Assembly: GCF_030009775.1 (NCBI RefSeq)
Contig: NZ_JASCTH010000047.1
Coordinates: 1 to 55,093, forward strand
Length of the DNA: 55,093 nt
DNA from: Actinoplanes sandaracinus
GTDB taxonomy: Bacteria > Actinomycetota > Actinomycetes > Mycobacteriales > Micromonosporaceae
Reading direction: 5' to 3'
Made by a program: the position numbers and the translations under genes. This document shows, piece after piece, positions 42,076-49,997 of this stretch; the stretch's first letter is position 1; each line of letters starts with the position of its first letter. The notes below the pieces were generated by a model. That model was not told the DNA's origin and did no database searches. It saw only the letters and a program-made list of their open reading frames with translations.

Positions 42076-42440
42076 CTGCTGTCGCCGACGCGGCCGCCTG
42101 ATGCTTCTGTCGCCGCCTCAGATGACTGGCGCTTCTGTCCCCGGCGTGGACGTCTGAGGCTTTTGTTGTTGCGGCGAGCGTCTGGGGCTTCTGTTCGCGG
42201 CGTGGACGTCTGAGGCTTCTGTTCGCGGCGTGGACGTCTGAGGCTTCTGTTGTTGCGGCGGGCGTCTGGGGCTTCTGTTCGCTGCCTGGACGCCTGGGGC
42301 TTCTGTTGCCGGCGTGGGCGTCTGGGTTTCTATTGCTGGCGAGGAGGGCTGCCGCTTTAGTTCCTCGGGCGGGTGTTTGGCGCATCTTGCTGGGGCGGGC
42401 GCTTGCCGCTTCTGCTCCTCAGGCGGGCGCATTTCTCAGT
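42076..42440. repeat. 28-bp tandem repeat array
   Basis: About 12-13 head-to-tail copies of a 28-base unit run with near-perfect phasing. The unit begins CTTCTGTTCGCGGCGTGGAC and ends GTCTGAGG. Copies at 188-215 and 216-243 (of the 42,000s) are identical, and outer copies diverge. There are no spacers, so it is not CRISPR. Because 28 is not a multiple of 3, all frames stay open only by composition. Confidence 0.9.
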
Positions 42441-42452
42441 GCCGGGCGGCCC

Positions 42453-42524
42453 GGGCGCGGCTGAGGTCCTCGCCACCGCCGAGCGGCCGGGCGTGGCTGA
42501 GGTCTTCGCCGCCGCCGGGCGGCT
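42453..42524. repeat. 36-bp repeat, two copies
   Basis: Two imperfect 36-base copies begin GGGCGCGGCTGAGGTCCTCG and GGGCGTGGCTGAGGTCTTCG. They follow the 28-bp array. Between here and 42743 a GTG-started frame at 42593 (TTTPRDTRAQLVARFAELVK) runs into the next repeats. It may be a gene fragment, but it is not supported as a gene. Confidence 0.65.
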
Positions 42525-42743
42525 GATCGCCACCGGCCGGGTCGCCGCCTGGTCGCCGCACTGCATGTACCCGTGCCCGTAGTTCCCGGCCTGTGACGAC
42601 CACCCCGCGCGACACGCGGGCTCAGTTGGTCGCCCGCTTCGCCGAGCTGGTCAAACCAGCGCCGAACTTATCGACCACCCGGCCGGCCGATGTCACCACC
42701 TCGACCCTGACCGCGCCCACCAAAGGCACCCACCGGCCCAGCC

Positions 42744-43112
42744 GTAGCCCAGCGGGTTTCCGCTGGCCGGTGACGCGTTGTGGCTACGGCTGGCGCTGCC
42801 CGAGAGGCGGCGGTTCGCGGTCCGGCCGTAGCTCGCGGGTTATGTGTGGCCGGTGGGGCGTTGACGCTACGGCTGGTGGTGCCCGAGGGTGGCGGTTCGC
42901 GGTTGGGCCCTAGCCGAGGCGAAGTTCCGTGGGTTGGTGGGGCGTCGTGGCTACGGCTGGTGGTGCCCGAGGGCGGCGGTTTTTCGGTCCGGGCCGCAGC
43001 CCAAGCGGGTTTCCGCTGGCTGGTAGGGCGTTAGGGCTACGGCTGGCGGCGCCTGACGGTGGCGGGTTTGGTGGGCCGTAGGCAGCGTGGGGCTCCGCTG
43101 GCTGGTGACATG
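42744..43112. repeat. ~84-bp degenerate tandem repeat
   Basis: Four and a half divergent copies, 82-86 bases each, start near 42744, 42828, 42910, 42996 and 43078. Each has a GGGCGTT...GGCTACGGCTGG core followed by GCCCGAGGGCGGCGGTT-like sequence. Spacing is regular although identity is modest. Confidence 0.75.
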
Positions 43113-43118
43113 TCGCGG

Positions 43119-43520
43119 CGGGGTGGTTGGTGGCTCGACCGCTGCGATCTTGTTGCGCCGGCCACCCGATGCGGTGGTCAGCGCTTCAAGGTCTGCGGGG
43201 GTGGCGGGGTGGTTGGTGGCTCGACCGCTGCGATCTTGTTGCGCCGGCCACCCGATGCGGTGGTCAGCGCCTCAAGGTCTGCGGGGGTGGCGTGTGGATG
43301 GCGGCTTGTCACCGCGATTTTGATGCTGTGCCTACGATCTTGGTGCGTTGCCTTCCTGGTGCGGTGGTCAGTGCTTCACGATCTAAGGGCGCCGGGTGGC
43401 TGGTGGCCTGACCGCTGCGATCTTGTTGCGCCGGCCACCCGATGCGGTGGCCGACGCTTCAAGATCTGTGGGGGGGGGCGGGTTGCTGGCGGCCTGGGGG
43501 CCGCGATCTTGATGTGCCGG
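43119..43520. repeat. 86-bp tandem repeat
   Basis: Two nearly identical 86-base copies (about 43119-43204 and 43205-43290) contain GACCGCTGCGATCTTGTTGC and CACCCGATGCGGTGGTCAGC. At least two degenerate copies follow, up to about 43520. No gene is supported between here and 43602. Confidence 0.88.
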
Positions 43521-43602
43521 CCAACTTGATGTGCCGCCTGCCGGTGTGGTCGTCAGCCTTGATGTGTTGGCTCGCTTGAGGGCTGGCTTACCGGTGGGGT
43601 GG

Positions 43603-44883
43603 TCAGCTGGTGACCAGGGCCGGCTGTTTGACGCGGACCGGCAAGTGGAGCGGTCCGCGGATCACGCCGGAATTGCGGCGGCGCACCGCCCCGGCGCGCC
43701 GCAGGCCCGGCATCCGCTCGGCCAGGCGCTGCAGCGCGACCGTCGCCTCGAGACGGGCCAGTGGCGCGCCGACGCAGTAGTGGATGCCGCTGGAGAAGGC
43801 CAGGTGGTCGACCTCGGGCCGGCGGTGGATGTCGAACCGGGCGGCGTCGGCGTAGACGGCCGGGTCACGGTTGGCCGCCCCGAGCAGGGTGACCACGAAC
43901 TGGCCGCGCTGGATCACACGTCCGGCGACCTCGGTCTCCTCCAGCGCGCACCGCGCGGTGCGCTGGACCGGGGGATCCCAGCGCAGCGTCTCCTCGATCG
44001 CGGCCTCGGCGAGGCCGGCCGGGTCGGCGCGGAGGGCCTCCCACTGCTCGGGGCGGTCGAGCAGGGCGTTGACCGCGTTGCCGATCAGGTTGACCGTCGT
44101 CTCGAACCCGGCCACCAGCAGCAGCCGCAGCATGGGCAGGATCTCGGAGGGCTTGATCTGGTCGCCCTCGCTGGCCAGGATGCGGCCGATGACGTCGTCG
44201 ACCGGCGGGGTGCCGGGCGTTTCCAGCCGGGCTCGCCGCACGGTGATCAGCCGGACGAACACGTCGTCGAGCTCGTCGCTGGCGGCCTGGAGCCGGGCCG
44301 CGTGGCGCAGCGACCGGATGCCGTCGAGGGCGCTGCCGATCACCGCTCCGTGCTCGGCGAACCGGGTGGCGTCGGCGTCGGGGACGTCGAGCAGGTCGGT
44401 GATGACCGCGATCGGCAGTGGCGCGGAGAACGCGCTGACCAGATCGAATGAACCCTGCTCCAGCGCGGCCCCGAGGAGCTTGTCGACGGTCTGCTCGACT
44501 CGCGGGCGGAACCCGGCGATCTGTCGCGGGCTGAACGACGGCTGGGCGAGGCGGCGCAGCCGGGTGTGGTCGGGTGGGTTGCGGTCGAGGAACGACATGT
44601 CGACCTCGTCGCCCGGCATCGGACCGAGCGTGTCCGTCGCGCGGACGCCGAACCGCCTGTCCCGGAGGATCGCGTTGCAGAGGGTGTGGCTGGTGCTCAC
44701 ATAGTTGCCCAGGCGGGTGGGGACCAGGTCGCCCTGGGCGCGGAGACCCTCGTAGATGGCATAGGGGTCGTTGCGGCCCGGCGCCAGGTGCAGCCGGGAC
44801 ATCGGATCGTGGCGGACATAGCCGTGAAAGGCGATGTCGAGCCGGCTCGCATAAAGGGCGGTGGCGAATCGTAGAGCCCGCAC
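43603..44883 (-). CDS. Cytochrome P450
   Basis: The 426-residue protein has the bacterial class I P450 motifs: I-helix LLVAGFETTVN, ExxR in EETLRWDPP, and the heme-ligand loop FSSGIHYCVGAPLARLE with Cys near residue 369. It would hydroxylate or oxidise a small molecule with electrons from a ferredoxin system; no ferredoxin gene lies adjacent. The GTG at 44883 gives an N-terminus like related P450s (DPMSRLHLAPGRNDPYAIYE), but its start codon lies in the foot of a long hairpin. The ATG at 44802 is an alternative. Substrate is unknown. Confidence 0.93.
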   Translation of the reverse strand: MRALRFATALYASRLDIAFHGYVRHDPMSRLHLAPGRNDPYAIYEGLRAQGDLVPTRLGNYVSTSHTLCNAILRDRRFGVRATDTLGPMPGDEVDMSFLDRNPPDHTRLRRLAQPSFSPRQIAGFRPRVEQTVDKLLGAALEQGSFDLVSAFSAPLPIAVITDLLDVPDADATRFAEHGAVIGSALDGIRSLRHAARLQAASDELDDVFVRLITVRRARLETPGTPPVDDVIGRILASEGDQIKPSEILPMLRLLLVAGFETTVNLIGNAVNALLDRPEQWEALRADPAGLAEAAIEETLRWDPPVQRTARCALEETEVAGRVIQRGQFVVTLLGAANRDPAVYADAARFDIHRRPEVDHLAFSSGIHYCVGAPLARLEATVALQRLAERMPGLRRAGAVRRRNSGVIRGPLHLPVRVKQPALVTS

Positions 44884-44929
44884 GGGTTCCCCCTCTCCCT
44901 GACCGAAGCCTAGGGCAGGGGGAACCCGT
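44882..44929 (-). terminator. Long hairpin between the cellulase and P450 genes
   Basis: A 13-bp perfect stem (882-894 with 917-929 of the 44,000s), extended inside by a further 4 bp, fills the gap between the GH9 stop (44947) and the P450 start. It likely ends cellulase transcription. Because its distal arm reaches the P450 start codon, it could also limit translation of read-through message. Confidence 0.72.
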
Positions 44930-44946
44930 ACCGTAAGTGACAGATG

Positions 44947-47139
44947 TCAGTCAAGCTCGGCGACGTAGCCGATGAGGTGGGCCAGGGCGGCGTTCCAGTT
45001 GATGGTCAGCTCGTTGGTCGCCCAGGATCCGATGTCGTCGATGTAGCAGAACTGGCCGGTGCAGCCCTTCAGCTTGCTCTGCGCCACCGGGTCCTGGATG
45101 GACGAGTTCGGGCCGCCGGCCAGGGTGCCGGCCGGCGGGTGCGGCAGCGACGGGTCGAGTTGGGCGGCGTACCAGCGGCTGTGCTGGTTCTGGGCGGCGA
45201 CCTCGCCGTACCCGGTGACGTAGGAGATGTTTAGCGCGTTGCGGCCGAACAGGAAGTCCAGGCCGGTCAGCAGGCCGTTGCGGTAACGGTCCTTGCCGGT
45301 GAGCCGGTGCGCGGCCGCGACGACCACCAGGTTGTTCGCGATGACGCTGCTGGAGCCCCAGTCCCAGACGTTGCCGGCCGGGGCGTAGGCGACGCCGTAC
45401 GGGTGCTGGCGCTGGATCGCGAGGTATTCGTCGGCGCCCTTGACCACCTGGTTCTTCACCGCGGACAGGCCGGGCAGGCGGTTCGGGACCAGCGCCAGGT
45501 CGATCTTCGCGGCCGCCGCGGTGACCGCCCAGTCGAACGCGACCTGCCCGAACACGTCGGCGGTGTGCTCCGGCGAGGCGAGGATGTCGGCCGCGTACTT
45601 CTTCTCACCGGTGGTGAGGTAGAGCTCGGCCGCCGCCCAGTAGAACTCGTCGGTGACCTTGTCGTCGTTGTAGGCGCCGCCGCCGACACCGTCGGACGCG
45701 GGCGCGTACAACGCCGGGTTGGCCTTGGCGGCGTCATAGGCGGTGCGGGCGGCGGCGAGGGCCCGGGCCGCGAATGCCTTGTCGTACGGCTTGTAGAGAC
45801 GCGCGGCATGGGCGGCGGTGGCGGCGACGTTCAGCGTCGCCGCGGTCGAGACCGGGTGCAGTTCGCGGGGCTGCGGGTCGAGATGCGGCAGCAGCGGCAG
45901 GCCGGTCCACGCCTGGTCATGGATCTTGTGATGCACCAGGCCGGTCGGGGCCTGCATGCTGAGCAGGAACTCCAGCTCCCAGCGAGCCTCGTCCAGGATG
46001 TCCGGCACGCGGTCGCCGCTCTCCGGGATGGTCAGGTTCACCTTGCGGGAGCCGCGGTTGTGCTCGTACTCGGCGAGCAGTTCCCAGACCGAGATGCCGC
46101 CGTTGACGACGTACTTGCCGTGGTCGCCGGCGTCGTACCAGCCGCCGCGCACGTCCAGGGTGTAGTCGCAGACGCCCGGCTGGCAGGGCACCGCGCCGTC
46201 GCCCTTGTTCGGGGCCACGTCGACGTGGCCGGCGGGACGCGCGTACCCCGGGCGCAGGTCGTCACGGATCTCGATGCCGCTGCGCTGGGTGTAGTAGAGC
46301 TTCAACGCGTCGGTGCGCAGTCGCTCGTACGCCGAGGAACCGACGTCGAACGGCCGTGAGGTCTCGCCGTCGGCGACCAGGGTGAGGTCCTGCGCCCGTT
46401 TCGTGAAACGGCTGAAGTCGATGGTGTGGACGTTCTGGCCGGAGGACGCGTCGATGCCGCGCGGGGCGGTGGCGCCCCGTGCGACGGTGCGGCCGGAGGC
46501 GGAGCGGAGCTCCCACGGCAGGGCGGTCGTCGACGTGGTGACCAGCGTGGCGCCCTTCGGGCCGTCCGGCAGGTAGCCGACCTGGTTCACCCGTACGCGG
46601 GGCCCGGTGTCCGGCTCGTAGACCTCCGGCGGGACGCCGCCGACCAGCGACACGTTGTCGACGCAGAACCGCCACGGGTCAGGGCTGCCGCCGACCTGGA
46701 AGGCGACCTGGCCCTGTGCGGTGCTCGCGTTGGCGGTGAACGTGTACTCGTAGTGCTGCCAGTCGCCGAGGACCGGTGACTGTTCGAAATACGTGTCGTA
46801 GGGGCTGACCGCGAGCCCGGTGACGGCCCGGACCACGTGGCCGGCGTCTCCTGAGGCCTCGAAGCTGAACCGGTACGTCTCACCGGCGACCAGATCGACG
46901 TCGTTCTGGCCGACCACGGCGTCCCAGCGGTTGGTGGTGCCGCCGGGAACGTCCACGCAGGCCCGCCCGTCGGCGAGGGCGATGGTCATGCCGGCGTTGG
47001 TCCAGAACGGGTCGGCGCCGTTGTCGAAACCGCCGTTGACGACCTGTTCGACTTCTTCGGCATGGGCCGGGGCAGCGGCGCCCGCGACCACGAGGACGGT
47101 GATGGTGGCTACCTTCAGGGAGCGCTCCCATAGATGCAT
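44947..47139 (-). CDS. Secreted GH9 cellulase with CBM4/9-type module
   Basis: The 730-residue precursor has a Sec signal (MHLWERSLKVATITVLVVAG, cut near AHA). A carbohydrate-binding module of the CBM4/9 type follows at about residues 28-165 (VVNGGFDNGADPFW to FCVDNVSLVGG). Next are the Ig-like CelD_N domain (VRVNQVGYLPDGPKGATLV) and a GH9 catalytic domain. The catalytic Asp region is GGWYDAGDHGKYVVNGG, and the acid Glu lies in SWATNELTINWNA near residue 709. It should hydrolyse beta-1,4-glucans outside the cell. The ATG at 47139 gives a normal signal peptide. A CebR/CelR-like operator overlaps codons 4-8, suggesting induction by cello-oligosaccharides. Confidence 0.95.
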   Translation of the reverse strand: MHLWERSLKVATITVLVVAGAAAPAHAEEVEQVVNGGFDNGADPFWTNAGMTIALADGRACVDVPGGTTNRWDAVVGQNDVDLVAGETYRFSFEASGDAGHVVRAVTGLAVSPYDTYFEQSPVLGDWQHYEYTFTANASTAQGQVAFQVGGSPDPWRFCVDNVSLVGGVPPEVYEPDTGPRVRVNQVGYLPDGPKGATLVTTSTTALPWELRSASGRTVARGATAPRGIDASSGQNVHTIDFSRFTKRAQDLTLVADGETSRPFDVGSSAYERLRTDALKLYYTQRSGIEIRDDLRPGYARPAGHVDVAPNKGDGAVPCQPGVCDYTLDVRGGWYDAGDHGKYVVNGGISVWELLAEYEHNRGSRKVNLTIPESGDRVPDILDEARWELEFLLSMQAPTGLVHHKIHDQAWTGLPLLPHLDPQPRELHPVSTAATLNVAATAAHAARLYKPYDKAFAARALAAARTAYDAAKANPALYAPASDGVGGGAYNDDKVTDEFYWAAAELYLTTGEKKYAADILASPEHTADVFGQVAFDWAVTAAAAKIDLALVPNRLPGLSAVKNQVVKGADEYLAIQRQHPYGVAYAPAGNVWDWGSSSVIANNLVVVAAAHRLTGKDRYRNGLLTGLDFLFGRNALNISYVTGYGEVAAQNQHSRWYAAQLDPSLPHPPAGTLAGGPNSSIQDPVAQSKLKGCTGQFCYIDDIGSWATNELTINWNAALAHLIGYVAELD
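47117..47130. promoter_or_regulatory. CebR/CelR-like operator
   Basis: AGGGAGCGCTCCCA matches 13 of 14 positions of the palindrome TGGGAGCGCTCCCA bound by the LacI-type cellulose regulators CelR (Thermobifida) and CebR (Streptomyces). It lies 9 bases inside the GH9 coding sequence; CebR sites just inside genes are known (bglC). The regulator gene itself is not in the window. Confidence 0.85.
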
Positions 47140-47171
47140 GGAAACATATTGGTTGCGAGCGTGTTGCCGCG

Positions 47172-48407
47172 TCAACGCCCCTGATCGCTAATCCAGGCGT
47201 CGATCAACCCGCCGAAGTGAGCGAGGAACTTCTCGTGCTCGTGCACCGGGTACATCGCCCGGACCGTCTCGCGCAGCAGCGACCGGAACTCCTCGGAGGT
47301 GACCCAGTCGTACACGATGTCATCGACGTTCTTCAGGTTCTTCTCGCAGAACTCCCGGTATCTGTCGATCTCGAAGTAGTCGTCGGCGAGCCTGCGGTAT
47401 TCGCGCAGTTTCTCGGCGTAGGTCCGGTCCGAGTCGGCCACCTCGAAGTAGGCGCGGGTGTCCATGTCGAGCCGGGGCTTACGGCCGGTGACCACGCAGA
47501 AGACCGTCCACCGCAGCAGCGCCGTCATAGCCCACGGGAAGTAGTAGTGCAGCGAGGTCAGCGCCACGTCCGGGCAGGCGTTGGCGTAGTCGATCGGGTG
47601 CACGTCGTCGCCGCGCACCAGCGACTCGCACGAGTTGAACTCCCACCGGAAGAACGCGTTGACCAGCCGGGAGATCGTCACCACCTCGTCGCCGGCGTCC
47701 GCCGACAGGAAGCCGTGGTCCACCTCGTAACGGGCGTGCATCGGCTGCTCCGGCCGGAACTTCATCACCATCGTCTCCGGGCCGATGCTCAGGGACCGGG
47801 CGAAGACGTCGTACCCCTCGACCGACGCCTGCAAGTGCATCAGCCGCTCCCCGGAGGCGTCGTAGGCGGAGTGCAGCTCGTCCAGGTTCCGGATCTTCGA
47901 CACCCCCACCCAGGCGCCGCCGTCGTACGGCTTCATCCAGAGCGGGTAACCGACCGACGCCGCCGTCGCCTCCAGGTCGAACGGCCGGTTGTACCGGGCC
48001 GCGGTGTACGCCCACCGCGAGTTCTCCAGTGGGTTCTTGAACGGGACGAGCACCGTCTCCGGAACCTTCAGACCGAGCCGCATCATCGCGCAGTACGCGG
48101 CGTGCTTCTCCATCGACTGGAACGTGAACGGGCTGTTCAGCAGGTACACGTCGTCCATCAGCGCGATCTTCTTGAGCCACTCGCGGGGGTGGTAGTACCA
48201 GTACGCCAGGCGGTCGATGACCAGGTCGTGCCGCGGCTTGTCACGCAGGTTGAACGGCTCGATGGTGACCCGCACCGGCAGCGCCCGGTGGCTGCGCCCG
48301 TCCGGCCCGCTGACGTTGCCCACCCGGCGCAGCAGCTGCTCGTAGGCGCGCGGCCAGTCGTCCTCGGTGCCCAGCAGCATTCCGATGGTGTGCTCGACGT
48401 CGGCCAC
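47172..48407 (-). CDS. ATP-grasp domain protein of unknown function
   Basis: The 411-residue protein has an ATP-grasp-like core: YPLWMKPYDGGAWVGVSKIR resembles the Lys/Gly-rich ATP loop, with acidic residues around YEVDHGFLSAD and VHPIDYANACPDVAL near the Mg site. Such enzymes form amide or thioester bonds through acyl-phosphates. The GTG at 48407 follows AAGGGGAGG. It lies 20 bases after the esterase-like gene and is probably cotranscribed with it. The C-terminal ~100 residues are helical (DDYFEIDRYREFCEKNLKN). No product can be named. Confidence 0.82.
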   Translation of the reverse strand: MADVEHTIGMLLGTEDDWPRAYEQLLRRVGNVSGPDGRSHRALPVRVTIEPFNLRDKPRHDLVIDRLAYWYYHPREWLKKIALMDDVYLLNSPFTFQSMEKHAAYCAMMRLGLKVPETVLVPFKNPLENSRWAYTAARYNRPFDLEATAASVGYPLWMKPYDGGAWVGVSKIRNLDELHSAYDASGERLMHLQASVEGYDVFARSLSIGPETMVMKFRPEQPMHARYEVDHGFLSADAGDEVVTISRLVNAFFRWEFNSCESLVRGDDVHPIDYANACPDVALTSLHYYFPWAMTALLRWTVFCVVTGRKPRLDMDTRAYFEVADSDRTYAEKLREYRRLADDYFEIDRYREFCEKNLKNVDDIVYDWVTSEEFRSLLRETVRAMYPVHEHEKFLAHFGGLIDAWISDQGR

Positions 48408-48427
48408 GTCGCCTCCCCTTCTGGAGA

Positions 48428-49402
48428 TCAGTCCGGCCACACCCGCCGCAGGAGCCCGGTCAGGTGTGGATGCAGCGTGTCGCGCCACCCGGTCCAGGTG
48501 TGGGCGTCCGGGTTCTCGGTGAAGTCCACGGGGTACCCCTGTTCGCGCAGAGCATCCGCCATGTCGCGGTTGTTCGCCAGGTTCTCCTCCGCCGCGCCGC
48601 AGGTCAGCGCCGTCGGCGCCGCCGGGCCGGTCCGGGCGTGCCGGACCTCCCTGACGAAACGCACGATCCGCCCCCAATATCGGAAGCCTGACTCCTGGCG
48701 GTCGTGCCGCGGCTGGAAATAGCTGCCCGACTGCAGGAACAGCCCGGCGAAGGCCTCCGGAAACCTGCGCTGGACGTGCAACATCGCCAGCGCGCCCAGG
48801 CTCGCCCCGGCCCCCACCACCGGGCGCCCGCCCAGGCGTGCGCGAAGCCGCGGCAGCGTCTCCGACCCCAGCACCCGGGCATATCCCGGGTCGGCCGAGA
48901 AATTCCGCTCCCGGTCGCTGATCGGCAGAAGCACCAGGTGGTACGGGGAAACGCGCCCATCTCCGATCGCGGCGGCGGTGTAGTCGGCAAGCGCACCACG
49001 GTGCTGGTATTCAGGACCGTCGTGGGCGACCAGCACCCGGTCGGTCGGCGCCGCCGGCGACCAGACGCGGGTCTCGCCCACCGGCAGCCGCAGAGATCGC
49101 CACCGGCCCGGCGCGGCCGGCAGGCGCAGCCAGTCCGGTTCCGCATAGCCGGGGCAGCGCAGTTCCCGTGGCCCCTCATCCTCGCGGGCGCCGTCGCGGT
49201 GGGTCAGCTCCAGGCGGTACTCCAGCCGCCACAGCGGAGGCCGCTCGCGGCTCAGCTCCCACGCGCCGGCTCCGGAACGGAACCGCAGGTCGGCGCGGAA
49301 CGCCGAGGAGAGCACCCGGACCCCGGCCAGTCTGCGCCCCGGATCGGCGCGCCGGAACCGGAGCACGGAGCCGTCGCACCAGGCCCCGTCCGTACCCTCC
49401 AT
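48428..49402 (-). CDS. Esterase (enterochelin esterase-like alpha/beta hydrolase)
   Basis: The 324-residue protein has an N-terminal beta-rich region (~110 residues) and an alpha/beta-hydrolase domain of the esterase D/Fes type: VLVAHDGPEYQHRG, nucleophile elbow GAGASLGALAML, GLFLQSGSYF and a late His in DAHTWTGWRDTLH. Fes-like enzymes cut esters of siderophores or other conjugates; no siderophore genes are nearby. It is the first gene of a two-gene unit with the ATP-grasp gene. Together they could make and cleave an acyl conjugate, which is inference only. Confidence 0.87.
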   Translation of the reverse strand: MEGTDGAWCDGSVLRFRRADPGRRLAGVRVLSSAFRADLRFRSGAGAWELSRERPPLWRLEYRLELTHRDGAREDEGPRELRCPGYAEPDWLRLPAAPGRWRSLRLPVGETRVWSPAAPTDRVLVAHDGPEYQHRGALADYTAAAIGDGRVSPYHLVLLPISDRERNFSADPGYARVLGSETLPRLRARLGGRPVVGAGASLGALAMLHVQRRFPEAFAGLFLQSGSYFQPRHDRQESGFRYWGRIVRFVREVRHARTGPAAPTALTCGAAEENLANNRDMADALREQGYPVDFTENPDAHTWTGWRDTLHPHLTGLLRRVWPD

Positions 49403-49469
49403 GAACGCACCCTAGCGCCGCCCGCGCCGGACCGCTCACCGTTGCCGGCGCGGCCCTATAGTCGCAGGC

Positions 49470-49913
49470 GTGCGGATCCGGATCGAGGGGTACGACCTGC
49501 CCGGGCGGGCGGGTGCGCCGCAGGCGGAGACGCTGCGGCTGGGCGGTGTCCAGGTCGGCGTGCAACGCCGCCGGGAGGTCGTCGGCCACGTCGCGGTCGA
49601 CGCCGCCCAAGCCGTCTGGGAGCTGGAGGTCGACACCCGCGAGGTGGACGACCTGATGGACGTCGGCGGACCGTGGGTGCACGGCCGTCCGGGCGCCCGC
49701 TTCCTCTACCTGAGCTGGGGCAGCACCAGCACCGGCGAGTTCGCCGGGTTCCGGCGGGCGAAACTGCTGTTCGGCGACGTCCCCGGGGACCTGCTGCGGG
49801 CCGCCGCGGGCGGGGACGGCGTCCTGGTGGGGCGGCTCGGGCTGACCGGACCGGACGGCGGGCCGCGCTGCGCCCGGGTCCGCCCACCCGACATCGTCTG
49901 GACTCTGCGGTGA
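49470..49913 (+). CDS. DUF5990 family protein
   Basis: The 147-residue protein matches the DUF5990 family of unknown function: VQVGVQRRREVVGHV early on, AQAVWELEV, then GGPWVHGRPGARFLYLSWG and FRRAKLLFGDVP. It starts with GTG at 49470 and is divergent from the esterase gene, with 67 bases between. No signal peptide or membrane segment is present. The helicase gene follows 84 bases downstream on the same strand. Confidence 0.83.
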   Translation: MRIRIEGYDLPGRAGAPQAETLRLGGVQVGVQRRREVVGHVAVDAAQAVWELEVDTREVDDLMDVGGPWVHGRPGARFLYLSWGSTSTGEFAGFRRAKLLFGDVPGDLLRAAAGGDGVLVGRLGLTGPDGGPRCARVRPPDIVWTLR

Positions 49914-49997
49914 CGGTGGTTACTCTTCGGGGCGCCTGTGGGCTTTCCGGGTCGCCGCGGCCGGGAACTGTCAGGGGGTCGGCCTAGAGTCGGCGAC

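Noticed and set aside
41402..42385. 327-codon minus-strand frame with NRSPRRP repeats
   Set aside because: It is the translation of the 28-bp repeats plus antisense of the STAS gene. The unit length is not a multiple of 3, so the repeat protein is an artefact.
42076..42440. CRISPR array
   Set aside because: The 28-base units are directly adjacent without spacers, decay outward, and no cas gene is present.
42593..42913. Open frame starting TTTPRDTRAQLVARFAELVK
   Set aside because: The first ~35 codons look gene-like, but the frame runs into the 84-bp repeats and has no family match; at most a fragment.
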